This document shows, piece by piece, positions 1-5,411 of a DNA stretch of 9,272 nucleotides. The DNA is from JBBAAP01 sp043808305 (lineage in GTDB: Bacteria > Planctomycetota > MHYJ01 > JACQXL01): NCBI GenBank assembly GCA_043808305.1, contig JAZDFB010000102.1, positions 1-9,272 of the forward strand. The letters run 5' to 3'. Position 1 is the stretch's first letter; every line of letters starts with the position of its first letter. A program made the translations under genes and the position numbers. The notes beneath the pieces were generated by a model that was given only the letters and a program-made list of their open reading frames with translations, did no database searches and was not told where the DNA came from.

Positions 1-333
1 TGAATAGTAAAAAACGAATTAAATGAAGAATTGGGGCAAAAAGAGGGGGGGGAGTCCCCCCACCCCATTATCGCTACTCATACGGTCTATGGTCAAAAGA
101 AATGGCATCTGTAATAGAAACAAACGGCATTTCTAACCAAAAAAGGCGCCATCTCTTATAATCTTATTGTTTTGCACTGATGATAAGGCTTGGCATTGGT
201 TATCAAGCTAAACCGTGCCGGTTGATAAAAGACTACGGTATGCCTGATGAAAGCTGAAATTTTGGAATTGGGGTATGAATCCTTTTAGGTTACTTAATTT
301 ACCAGACGGTTTGAGTAACTAAATAAAGATTTG
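1..333. other. Non-coding stretch at the left edge
   Basis: No open reading frame with a start, a ribosome site and a recognisable protein is visible on either strand. The stretch is AT-rich and holds a G-tract hairpin (32-67, listed separately) and a compact hairpin at 200-228. In the latter, TTATC (200-204) pairs with GATAA (224-228) and AACCG (211-215) pairs with CGGTT (219-223) around a three-base loop. A weaker pair, GTTAC/GTAAC, lies near 289-319. It could be the 3' untranslated region of the YdeI-type gene, a small RNA, or plain spacer. I do not recognise a tRNA, rRNA or known riboswitch in it. Confidence 0.5.
32..67 (-). terminator. G-tract hairpin, terminator-like on the minus strand
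   Basis: Eight G (45-52) face six C (56-61) across the three-base spacer AGT. An outer stem TGGGG (32-36) pairs with CCCCA (63-67). Read on the minus strand, the G/C stem is followed directly by CCTCTTTTTG, which is the stem-plus-U-tract layout of a Rho-independent terminator. The nearest minus-strand gene ends 270 bases upstream at 334, so it would end either a long 3' tail of that transcript or an unrecognised RNA. The long G run is also prone to sequencing and assembly length errors. Confidence 0.5.
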
Positions 334-906
334 TCATTCCCTGATAAAACCGAAGCGTTTATTTTGCGCGGTCATTTTGATAAAGTTCAGCAAACTCCGC
401 CGGAACGCCTCTTTCCCCTGCCGCCGGCGGCTTTCTATATAAGCGATGCGGATACGCCTGTATCCGGCCGGAAGCCTTTGGAAATTTCTCCAGGCCGGCT
501 TATTTATTTTGAGTGGCTTAAGAATATCATCGGCTATAGTGAATAGTCCCGGTTTATCATCGGCCGGGTCGAAAACATGAGCCAGGGCGTCCAATCCGGC
601 CCGGGTCATCCTGCGCCGGGCAATCAGATTGCGCACCCGCTCCTTGTTGGCTTGCGAAAACCCGCTGGTCTTGCGCCTTGGGGAAAATCTCTGGACAAAC
701 CGTTCGCGGTCCAGGTGTTTTATGATGCTGTCAATCCAGCCGTAACAAAGCGCTTCCTCTACCGCGTCATTATAAGGAATGCGGGGTTTGCCGGTGGCCT
801 TTCTGTAATAAACCAGCCAAATCTCTTTTTTGGTCCGATGGTTCTTGGCCAGCCAGGCGCGCCAGGATTTCCGGTCCTTGACATAAAGTGTTTGGCCTAA
901 TTCCAT
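334..906 (-). CDS. YdeI/OmpD-associated (OmdA) family protein
   Basis: A 190-residue protein of the YdeI/OmdA family, which is small, soluble and poorly characterised. Some members are annotated as bacteriocin-protection proteins, but no biochemical activity is firmly established. Residues 5-35 give the family opening, with LYVKDRKSWRAWLAKNH then an aromatic-rich strand. Residues 45-60 carry the typical block YNDAVEEALCYGWIDS. Residues 72-95 carry RFSPRR, a serine-rich step and NKER. Residues 125-180 match the C-terminal OmdA helical part (W..F..L...YRR....I). The length is usual for the family. The ATG at 906 fits the family N-terminus, but the upstream bases show only a poor ribosome site. 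It starts 39 bases after the arsM stop, so the two are probably co-transcribed; translation may be weak or coupled. The family assignment is firm and the function unknown. Confidence 0.85.
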   Translation of the reverse strand: MELGQTLYVKDRKSWRAWLAKNHRTKKEIWLVYYRKATGKPRIPYNDAVEEALCYGWIDSIIKHLDRERFVQRFSPRRKTSGFSQANKERVRNLIARRRMTRAGLDALAHVFDPADDKPGLFTIADDILKPLKINKPAWRNFQRLPAGYRRIRIAYIESRRRQGKEAFRRSLLNFIKMTAQNKRFGFIRE

Positions 907-923
907 AAGATGTATCCCATATC

Positions 924-940
924 CCCTGCCTGCTCCAGGG
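924..940. repeat. Small hairpin between arsM and the YdeI-type gene
   Basis: CCCTG (924-928) pairs with CAGGG (936-940) around a seven-base loop. It sits between the arsM stop (946) and the next start (906). No U-tract follows on the minus strand, so it is not a convincing terminator. It could reduce read-through or protect the upstream message. Confidence 0.3.
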
Positions 941-945
941 AATTC

Positions 946-1767
946 TTACTTTTTAACCGCCCGGACCTTGATGCTGACCACGGACTTGGCCGCGGCCTGC
1001 ACCGCTTTGGAACTGATATCCAGCGTCTGGGCTAATGCCTGAGCCGTCGGGTCGTTGGCCATATACTTTATCGGGTAGGCGTCCTCGTCGAGTATCGCCA
1101 CCTTGCCGAACCCGGCATCTTTGACGGCCTTGATATACTCGGACTTCATCACCGCGCTGGTCAGGCATCCGACATAAGCACCGATGGATTTCTTTATGGC
1201 CGCGGGCATGGGCTTGACCATGACGATATCGGAAACCATCAGCCGTCCGCCCGGCCGCAGGACCCGGAACGCCTCCTTGAACACGGCCGGCTTGTCCGGC
1301 GACAGGTTGATGACGCAGTTGGAAATAATGATATCAACCGAGTTGTCGTCCACGGGCAGGTTTTCTATCTCGCTGGCCCTGAATTCGACGTTGGCGTAGT
1401 TGCCTTTGCGTGCGTTGGCCCGGGCCTTGGCTATCATCTCGGGCGTCATATCCACGCCGATGACCCGACCTTTGGGACCGACTTTACGAGAGGCCAAAAA
1501 ACAGTCGAACCCGGCGCCGGAGCCCAGGTCCAGCACCGTTTCGCCCAACTTAAGCGATGCCAGCGCCAGCGGATTGCCGCAACCCAAGCCCAGGTTGGCG
1601 CCTGCCGGCACATCGTTTATCTCGGCATCGCTGTAACCGATGCCCCGGCTGATGCTCTGGGTCTGACCGCCACCACAACCGCATCCGCTGCTACAGCAGG
1701 ATGATTCGCTTTTGGCTATCTTGCCATAGCCGGCCTTGACTATTTTCTTTATGTAGTTCTTCTTCAT
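946..1767 (-). CDS. arsM: Arsenite S-adenosylmethionine methyltransferase ArsM
   Basis: A 273-residue cytosolic enzyme that transfers methyl groups from S-adenosylmethionine to trivalent arsenic, giving methylated arsenicals. A class I Rossmann methyltransferase core starts near residue 77, with the SAM loop VLDLGSGAGFD (78-88) and the acidic residue of GVDMTPE (104-110). The three conserved arsenic-binding cysteines of ArsM are visible as C63 (GLGCGNP), C151 (SNCVINL) and C201 (VGCLTSA). Residues 24-31 add a cysteine-rich stretch (CCSSGCGC), seen in some bacterial and archaeal ArsM proteins and plausibly a metalloid-loading site. The ATG at 1767 is preceded by AGAGG at suitable spacing. No arsR, arsB or arsC gene lies in the window; the 197-base leader carries a palindrome (1812-1847) that may regulate it. 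The YdeI-type gene follows after 39 bases. Confidence 0.93.
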   Translation of the reverse strand: MKKNYIKKIVKAGYGKIAKSESSCCSSGCGCGGGQTQSISRGIGYSDAEINDVPAGANLGLGCGNPLALASLKLGETVLDLGSGAGFDCFLASRKVGPKGRVIGVDMTPEMIAKARANARKGNYANVEFRASEIENLPVDDNSVDIIISNCVINLSPDKPAVFKEAFRVLRPGGRLMVSDIVMVKPMPAAIKKSIGAYVGCLTSAVMKSEYIKAVKDAGFGKVAILDEDAYPIKYMANDPTAQALAQTLDISSKAVQAAAKSVVSIKVRAVKK

Positions 1768-1811
1768 ATTAACCTCTTTCTAAACACAGATAAACTCGGA
1801 TAATTTAATAA

Positions 1812-1847
1812 GGAGACCAGGAAGCCAAGAGTATTTTCGTGGTCTCC
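1812..1847. promoter_or_regulatory. 8-bp perfect inverted repeat upstream of arsM
   Basis: GGAGACCA (1812-1819) and TGGTCTCC (1840-1847) are perfect inverted copies separated by 20 bases. The repeat lies 45 bases upstream of the arsM start, inside the likely arsM leader. It could be a leader hairpin, an operator for a metalloid-responsive repressor, or a weak terminator of the gene upstream. On the minus strand it is followed by TTATTAAATTATC, which is not a clean U-tract. The role is inferred; the repeat itself is directly visible. Confidence 0.4.
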
Positions 1848-1876
1848 CGGATTTATTATTAATACTAGTAACAGTG

Positions 1877-1905
1877 ACTTTATCCTTACAGGAGGCTTCG
1901 CTCAA
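1877..1905 (-). promoter_or_regulatory. Candidate sigma70-type promoter for arsM
   Basis: On the minus strand TTGAGC (1905-1900) and TAAAGT (1882-1877) are separated by 17 bases. They match the -35 and -10 boxes only moderately. If used, the arsM leader would be roughly 100 bases long and would include the 1812-1847 palindrome. This is a weak prediction. Confidence 0.28.
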
Positions 1906-1942
1906 AGACCCATAGAAAACAATATATATTCCAAACCTAAGT

Positions 1943-1964
1943 TAACCCTGCTCCGGCGGGGTTA
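1943..1964 (-). terminator. Hairpin directly after the stop of the membrane-anchored protein gene
   Basis: TAACCC (1943-1948) pairs with GGGTTA (1959-1964). The stem begins at the base next to the TAA stop at 1967-1965. No clear U-tract follows on the minus strand (AACTTAGGTTTGG), so it is a terminator-like or mRNA-stabilising hairpin rather than a classical terminator. Confidence 0.4.
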
Positions 1965-2459
1965 TTACTTCGCTTCAATGCTCACAACGCATCTTTTCAG
2001 GCCCTGGGCGTTACGCCCTTTAAAAAGCCGGTCGATAACAAGCCACTTAAATGTTTTGGCTTCGCCGGGCGACATCTCTATTTGGCCGATGATTCCAAGT
2101 GGGATTAAGCTGTCCTGGGCAATCTTGCTGCCGGAGCCGTCGAAGAACTCAAGTCTGATATCCCCCAGAGCAAACACTTTCAGGTCGGAGATGTTCTGGA
2201 TAACGCCTTTTACGGACAATTCCCATCCTCGGATATGCCCGTTCAAAGAATCAAGGCGTGTTTCAATGCCCACATCACTAAGCCGCAGATGCTCAGATGA
2301 CTTGGTTTCTATTGTTATATCAAACCCTTTGATACGGGGTTCAATTGATTTGAAATAGACAACGATAGCGCATAAAATACAGGCTACAATCCCGATGGCT
2401 ATTTGAGGAGTTTTGCTGGGTTTCCCCTGATTCCCATATTTCAGGAACGCCTTGCTCAT
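1965..2459 (-). CDS. Single-pass membrane-anchored protein of unknown function
   Basis: A 164-residue protein I cannot assign to a named family. Residues 1-17 are basic and polar. Residues 18-36 form one hydrophobic helix (QIAIGIVACILCAIVVYF), followed by KSIEPR. The remaining 125 residues are polar with alternating beta-type segments and no cysteine pair. The segment with VKGVIQNISDLKVFALGDIRLEF and the later GQIEMSPGEAKTFKW resembles the layout of extracellular immunoglobulin-like or FxLYD-type domains that follow a membrane anchor: a beta strand, a change of partner strand, then an M/I-x-PGE-x-K-x-F edge. This is inference from pattern only. The most likely topology is cytoplasmic N-terminus and exported C-terminus. 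The start at 2459 has only a weak GACGG ribosome site. It lies downstream of the lipoprotein gene, separated from it by two hairpins. Confidence 0.75.
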   Translation of the reverse strand: MSKAFLKYGNQGKPSKTPQIAIGIVACILCAIVVYFKSIEPRIKGFDITIETKSSEHLRLSDVGIETRLDSLNGHIRGWELSVKGVIQNISDLKVFALGDIRLEFFDGSGSKIAQDSLIPLGIIGQIEMSPGEAKTFKWLVIDRLFKGRNAQGLKRCVVSIEAK

Positions 2460-2495
2460 TTTTTACCGTCCAATCTTATTTCAAGCTGGCTTGCA

Positions 2496-2523
2496 CTAAT
2501 CCCAAATCTACGCTTGGGATAAG
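2496..2523 (-). terminator. Second of two tandem hairpins after the lipoprotein gene
   Basis: ATCCCAA (2499-2505) pairs perfectly with TTGGGAT (2514-2520) around the loop ATCTACGC. The stem extends by two further pairs (2496-2497 with 2522-2523) after one mismatch. On the minus strand the arms and loop read ATCCCAAGCGTAGATTTGGGAT, close in design to the hairpin at 3892-3915, which shares ATCC, AGCGTAG and GGAT. No U-tract follows. Confidence 0.45.
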
Positions 2524-2556
2524 GTGTCAGTAAGCTCACTTCGTTCGCACTGACAC
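2524..2556 (-). terminator. Hairpin spanning the lipoprotein stop codon
   Basis: GTGTCAGT (2524-2531) and ACTGACAC (2549-2556) are perfect 8-base inverted copies with a 17-base loop. The stop codon of the lipoprotein gene (2538-2536) lies inside the loop, and one arm encodes residues near its C-terminus. With the adjacent hairpin at 2496-2523 it forms a tandem pair at the end of the gene. Confidence 0.5.
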
Positions 2557-3153
2557 TAACTTCCCGTCTTTATCAAAGATTATTTCCGCAATAGGATTAT
2601 CATTAATTATTTCTGCAATGGTAATATCATACTTAAGAACCAATATCTGATACCCGCCGTCCTGAACTATTTTTCCTGCGTAATGAGCATTAACCAAATC
2701 ATTAAAATTATCCTTATTGTCTTCCGGCCTGTTTGAAAGCTGCAGTTTACGCTTGGATAACACCAGTGAAGTAACAAGCTTGGTGATTTTAACAGCTTTT
2801 TCCCCGGTATCGGCATCCTTTAAATAGGGCTTCAAATCCTCTGCGCTTTTTATCTCAAAACACCTGCCATTTGGGACAACCATCCAATAGCTTATGAATG
2901 ATCCATCTGGGACCGATTCTCTACGCATGAGGAAACAGGCGTTTACCGCCAATATTTCTTCTTGGCCGGCCAATAAGTCTTCGAATATCCGGCTGACGGA
3001 TATATTTTCGCCTTTGCCTTTTACTTTTTCCGCGGCAATTTTCAGGGCCTCCGGGCTGACATCGGCGCTGGGCGTTTCTTTTATAAGCACAGCTTCTTTT
3101 GAACACCCGATGACAACAATCAAAATCAGGATAATACCAATCAGCTTTTTCAT
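2536..3153 (-). CDS. Lipoprotein of unknown function
   Basis: A 205-residue secreted lipoprotein. The start at 3153 is preferred over an in-frame ATG nine codons upstream because AGGAGG sits at proper distance before it, and translation from there gives a clean type II signal: MKK, a hydrophobic stretch (residues 4-15), then the lipobox VIGC with the lipidated cysteine at 17. The residue after the cysteine is serine, which usually means sorting to the outer membrane in organisms that have Lol sorting. The mature part has a charged helix (EALKIAAEKVKGKGE), then mixed alpha/beta segments including SYWMVVPNGRCFEIKSAEDLKPYL and a C-terminal beta hairpin-like end (IAEIIFDKDGKLVSVRTK). I recognise no enzymatic motif or named family. 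The gene ends within a hairpin. The membrane-anchored protein gene follows after 76 bases, and a joint role is possible but unproven. Confidence 0.8.
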   Translation of the reverse strand: MKKLIGIILILIVVIGCSKEAVLIKETPSADVSPEALKIAAEKVKGKGENISVSRIFEDLLAGQEEILAVNACFLMRRESVPDGSFISYWMVVPNGRCFEIKSAEDLKPYLKDADTGEKAVKITKLVTSLVLSKRKLQLSNRPEDNKDNFNDLVNAHYAGKIVQDGGYQILVLKYDITIAEIINDNPIAEIIFDKDGKLVSVRTK

Positions 3154-3180
3154 AATCAACCTCCTGTATATTGGACGCAC

Positions 3181-3194
3181 ATTCGCTATGCTCA
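3181..3194 (-). repeat. Copy of the TGAGCRTAGCGAAT motif
   Basis: On the minus strand the bases read TGAGCATAGCGAAT. They match the loop of the hairpin at 3892-3915 (TGAGCGTAGCGAAT) at 13 of 14 positions. The flanking bases CAC (3178-3180) and GTG (3195-3197) are complementary, so this copy too can sit in a hairpin loop, although the stem is short. Confidence 0.4.
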
Positions 3195-3209
3195 GTGTAA
3201 ACAGATGAA

Positions 3210-3260
3210 CGCGGATTTTCAGGATATAATCTGCGTGCCGAAGGCCTGCGAAAATCAGCG
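3210..3260. repeat. Long imperfect palindrome between the YdjM-like and lipoprotein genes
   Basis: CGCGGATTTTC (3210-3220) and GAAAATCAGCG (3250-3260) are inverted copies with 10 of 11 matches. A further arm AATCTGCGT inside (3229-3236 region) can compete by pairing with ACGCGGATT at 3209-3217 (8 of 9). It lies just beyond the stop of the YdjM-like gene (3263). The mixture of CGGATTTTC and TCTGCGT elements looks like a dispersed intergenic repeat unit rather than a plain terminator. Confidence 0.45.
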
Positions 3261-3262
3261 TA

Positions 3263-3847
3263 CTATTTATTAATAATCTCCTTCCGCTTAATCAGCTTAC
3301 TATTCCTGAGCGTATTGACAAGTATTTTGTCCGCCGGGCCGGAAAGCATCTCCAGCGGCGAGAAACCCCGCTTCACGGCCAGTATCAAAGTAATGCCCAG
3401 CGTAATGGCGGTTATCAAAACATTGGGCCAGGCGTTCAGCGCCCACTGGCCGATCCAGCTTAACTGCCAGTCAGAGAACGGCCATAAATACGGTATCGGC
3501 CAGGGATAACCCTCCGGCCCGCGGGAACCGATTAGGTCGCACAGCAGGTGTATATGGAATATCGCAAAAACCATAAGAGCTGTTTTCCAGCTTCGCTTGG
3601 ATATCAAAAATCCCAGACCGGTTACTAATAACCCGAACGCCAGATTATGGGCCAGAATATGATGATAACTCTGGTAATAATAATAAGCGTTGGGTTGAGG
3701 ATTTCGTGCTAAGAAATCGGCGATTAATCCTATCCCGTCGATATCAGGGGCAATCCCGGCAACGGTGATAATGGCCCGATCGGATCTATTCGAACCGGCC
3801 GCATTGGCCACAAGCCAGCTGTTAAGGAAATGGGTTACCGGATTCAT
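3263..3847 (-). CDS. YdjM/DUF457-type membrane-bound putative metal-dependent hydrolase
   Basis: A 194-residue integral membrane protein of the YdjM/DUF457 group (LexA-regulated, membrane-bound metal-dependent hydrolase family). The predicted metal ligands of the family are visible: H6 in PVTHFL, the acidic pair D35/D37 in APDIDG, H62, H63 and H67 in YHHILAHN, and H98/H100 with D104 in FHIHLLCDLIGS. Hydrophobic segments lie near residues 68-82, 89-103 and 142-158. A short C-terminal tail is basic (KLIKRKEIINK). No substrate is established for this family, so the hydrolase label is a family annotation. The N-terminus MNPVTHF is the family start, but no good ribosome site precedes it. Upstream lies a 32-base tandem repeat, downstream a large palindrome. 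It may follow the ATPase gene in one transcript, though hairpins separate them. Confidence 0.85.
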   Translation of the reverse strand: MNPVTHFLNSWLVANAAGSNRSDRAIITVAGIAPDIDGIGLIADFLARNPQPNAYYYYQSYHHILAHNLAFGLLVTGLGFLISKRSWKTALMVFAIFHIHLLCDLIGSRGPEGYPWPIPYLWPFSDWQLSWIGQWALNAWPNVLITAITLGITLILAVKRGFSPLEMLSGPADKILVNTLRNSKLIKRKEIINK

Positions 3848-3861
3848 AATATCACAGGCAT

Positions 3862-3893
3862 AGAGTTACAAAGTTACAGCGTTGCAGAGTTAT
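3862..3893. repeat. Tandem array of four 8-base units
   Basis: Four consecutive units read AGAGTTAC, AAAGTTAC, AGCGTTGC and AGAGTTAT, with consensus AGAGTTAC. The array ends 15 bases upstream of the YdjM-like start codon (3847) and directly joins the hairpin at 3892-3915. Units differ by one to three bases, so the array is old or under no strict constraint. Confidence 0.6.
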
Positions 3894-3915
3894 CCTATTC
3901 GCTACGCTCAAGGAT
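3892..3915 (-). terminator. Hairpin with conserved 14-base loop after the ATPase gene
   Basis: ATCCT (3892-3896) pairs with AGGAT (3911-3915). The loop on the minus strand is TGAGCGTAGCGAAT, which recurs at 3181-3194 and, in a variant form, at 5316-5328. It begins immediately after the ATPase stop codon (3918-3916) and forms the second member of a tandem hairpin pair there. Confidence 0.5.
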
Positions 3916-5184
3916 CTAAGAGCCACTAACACTCTTTATTCGAAGTGGCTCTAAGACCATATTACAAAGTTCCCAGGGATAGCAAAAAGTTACGCCTTGC
4001 TTATGTTTTTTATCAATATCCAGCGAGACGCAATAACCGTTTTTAACCTTGTATCTGTCCATAAAATATTCCATGGGCGTATAATTAAAACCGGATTGGG
4101 ATAATTTGGCCTCAAAGGGCAAGGCCGACTTGCCTTTGCGGATAATAAAATCTATCTCCTTTTTATCCTGGGTCCGCCAGAAAAATAAATCCCGGTCCAT
4201 TCCGTTCTTTACAAATTCCCCGAAAACAGACGTCTCAAACATATTCCCCAACACGGTTTTGGAAAACGTCTTAAGCCATAGGAGATTGGCTATCCCGGTA
4301 TCATAGAAAAATACCTTGGGGGTTTTGAACAGCTCGGAACGCAGATTTGAACTGAACGGGCGCAGCAATTTCAGGATATAGGTATTCTCCATCAGAAAAA
4401 GATAATGCTCCACGGTAATCCTGGACAGCCGGCTGGTATTGGCCAATTCCACCACATTGAGCAATTTTCCGCTCTGCTCGGCCAGAATCTCCAGCAGCTT
4501 GTTAAACTTCAGGACGTCTTTCACCCCGGCCAGGTCGCGGATATCCTTCCTGATATAAGTGTCTATAATCTGCTGAAGATATGTTTCTTTAAGGGCCAGG
4601 TTGCGCTCCATGGTTATCCGCGGATAACCGCCCAACAAGATATATTCGCGGTATAACTTTTTCATTTCCTCTACAGCCAGTCCGGAAAGAGATTTGGCGC
4701 CGTAATCTATATGATAACCCTTGAATAAAAGAAACTCTCGGAAATTAAGCGGATAAACCGCAAAATTAACGGTCCGGCCCACCAGCGACTCCTTGAACTT
4801 GCTTTTTATCTCAAAACTGCTCGACCCGGAGACGAATGATTTTATCTTGCCGCCATAATGGTCATGCAGCAGTTTAAGGAAGTTGGAAGGATTCTTCAGG
4901 TATTGTATTTCATCAATAAAAAGATACAACCGTTCTTTGCCCAGAAAACCCCTTTCCTTGAGGTATCCGATAAAATCTGGCAGGCCCGAATCCAGGAGCT
5001 GGACAAACCGCAGGTCTTCCAGGTCGATATAAACAGTCCGGCGTTTTTGGGCTGATAACTCGTCCTGCAAATATTTCATAATAGAGGTCTTGCCTACCTG
5101 GCGTGCGCCGTGCAGGACAATCACGTCGTCCGACTTGATGAATTTCCTTATGTCTTTTACCGCTTCGCGCTCCAGCAATTTCAT
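3916..5184 (-). CDS. AAA-family ATPase with C-terminal DUF4143 domain
   Basis: A 422-residue protein of the widespread AAA_14/DUF4143 family. The N-terminal ATPase has Walker A GARQVGKTS (26-34), Walker B LYLFIDEIQ with D91-E92, and a sensor-like SGSSSFEIK (119-127). Residues 177-215 show the family pattern YREYILLGGYPR and TYIRKDI. A winged-helix-like region (about 225-275) follows. The C-terminal DUF4143 part ends in a nuclease-fold-like set, E343-I-D345 and F-E358-A-K360, typical of the PD-(D/E)xK arrangement. The biological role of this family is not established; many members act alone and move between genomes. AGGAGG precedes the ATG at 5184, and a strong promoter-like pair lies 40 to 70 bases upstream. 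It is therefore probably transcribed independently of the hydrogenase operon. Length is usual and no key residue is missing. Confidence 0.9.
   Translation of the reverse strand: MKLLEREAVKDIRKFIKSDDVIVLHGARQVGKTSIMKYLQDELSAQKRRTVYIDLEDLRFVQLLDSGLPDFIGYLKERGFLGKERLYLFIDEIQYLKNPSNFLKLLHDHYGGKIKSFVSGSSSFEIKSKFKESLVGRTVNFAVYPLNFREFLLFKGYHIDYGAKSLSGLAVEEMKKLYREYILLGGYPRITMERNLALKETYLQQIIDTYIRKDIRDLAGVKDVLKFNKLLEILAEQSGKLLNVVELANTSRLSRITVEHYLFLMENTYILKLLRPFSSNLRSELFKTPKVFFYDTGIANLLWLKTFSKTVLGNMFETSVFGEFVKNGMDRDLFFWRTQDKKEIDFIIRKGKSALPFEAKLSQSGFNYTPMEYFMDRYKVKNGYCVSLDIDKKHKQGVTFCYPWELCNMVLEPLRIKSVSGS
3919..3952 (-). terminator. Hairpin inside the 3' end of the ATPase gene
   Basis: AGAGCCACT (3919-3927) and AGTGGCTCT (3944-3952) are perfect 9-base inverted copies with a 16-base loop. 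The whole hairpin is coding: it specifies the last eleven or so residues of the ATPase, ending at the base before the stop codon. With the hairpin at 3892-3915 it may end transcription or protect the message. Confidence 0.5.
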
Positions 5185-5224
5185 ACAACCTCCTGCCGTT
5201 ACATCTTAATATAACTGATACCGG

Positions 5225-5253
5225 ACTATACATTATATTAAATATAAAGTCAA
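5225..5253 (-). promoter_or_regulatory. Sigma70-type promoter of the ATPase gene
   Basis: On the minus strand TTGACT (5253-5248) and TATAGT (5230-5225) are separated by exactly 17 bases, in an AT-rich setting. Each box has one mismatch or fewer to the consensus at the strongest positions. Transcription would start near 5218, giving a leader of about 34 bases that contains the AGGAGG ribosome site before the ATG at 5184. Confidence 0.65.
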
Positions 5254-5296
5254 GTATTATTATCCGGCATGTAGTAAATAGGGGCTCCAACTGGCA

Positions 5297-5335
5297 CTAA
5301 CCGCAGACTTGTAGCGAGTGTAACGAATCTGTTAG
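5297..5335. repeat. Imperfect inverted repeat containing a TGAGCRTAGCGAAT relative
   Basis: CTAAC (5297-5301) pairs with GTTAG (5331-5335), and AGACT/AATCT segments extend the stem imperfectly. Within it, GAGTGTAACGAAT (5316-5328, plus strand) matches the 13-base core of the hairpin-loop motif found at 3181-3194 and 3897-3910 under the pattern GAGYRTARCGAAT. It lies in the spacer between the hydrogenase operon and the ATPase gene. Confidence 0.4.
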
Positions 5336-5369
5336 GCAGATTTTAATAATAATGCGATAGGCGAAGTGC

Positions 5370-5406
5370 CCGAGGCTCAAATGAGCAGAATCACATTTGA
5401 GCTCGG
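5370..5406 (-). terminator. Terminator-like hairpin after the hydrogenase operon
   Basis: GCTCAAATG (5375-5383) and CATTTGAGC (5394-5402) are perfect inverted copies around a ten-base loop. Past one bulged G, CCGA (5370-5373) pairs with TCGG (5403-5406). It begins six bases after the echF-like stop at 5412. A T-rich stretch (ATTATTATTAAAAT on the minus strand) follows only some 15 bases later, so the match to a Rho-independent terminator is partial. Confidence 0.5.
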
Positions 5407-5411
5407 TTAGT

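Noticed and set aside
200..260. Possible group II intron domain V or tRNA-like fold
   Set aside because: The bases near 230-255 faintly resemble a domain V loop, but the conserved paired stem and catalytic triad context are missing, and no reverse transcriptase gene or cloverleaf is present.
577..900. A 107-codon plus-strand frame opposite the YdeI-type gene
   Set aside because: The minus-strand product matches a known family over its full length; the plus-strand translation does not resemble a protein family.
3154..3180. Upstream ATG at 3180 as the lipoprotein start
   Set aside because: It would put nine charged residues before the signal peptide, while the ATG at 3153 has AGGAGG at the right distance and a standard MKK opening.
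3862..3893. CRISPR-like repeats
   Set aside because: The units are 8 bases long with no spacers, and no cas gene is nearby.
3916..5184. The AAA/DUF4143 ATPase as part of a defence system or of the hydrogenase operon
   Set aside because: It has its own promoter and a terminator-like hairpin separates it from the hydrogenase genes. No partner nuclease, toxin or methylase gene is adjacent, and the family is widespread as a single gene.
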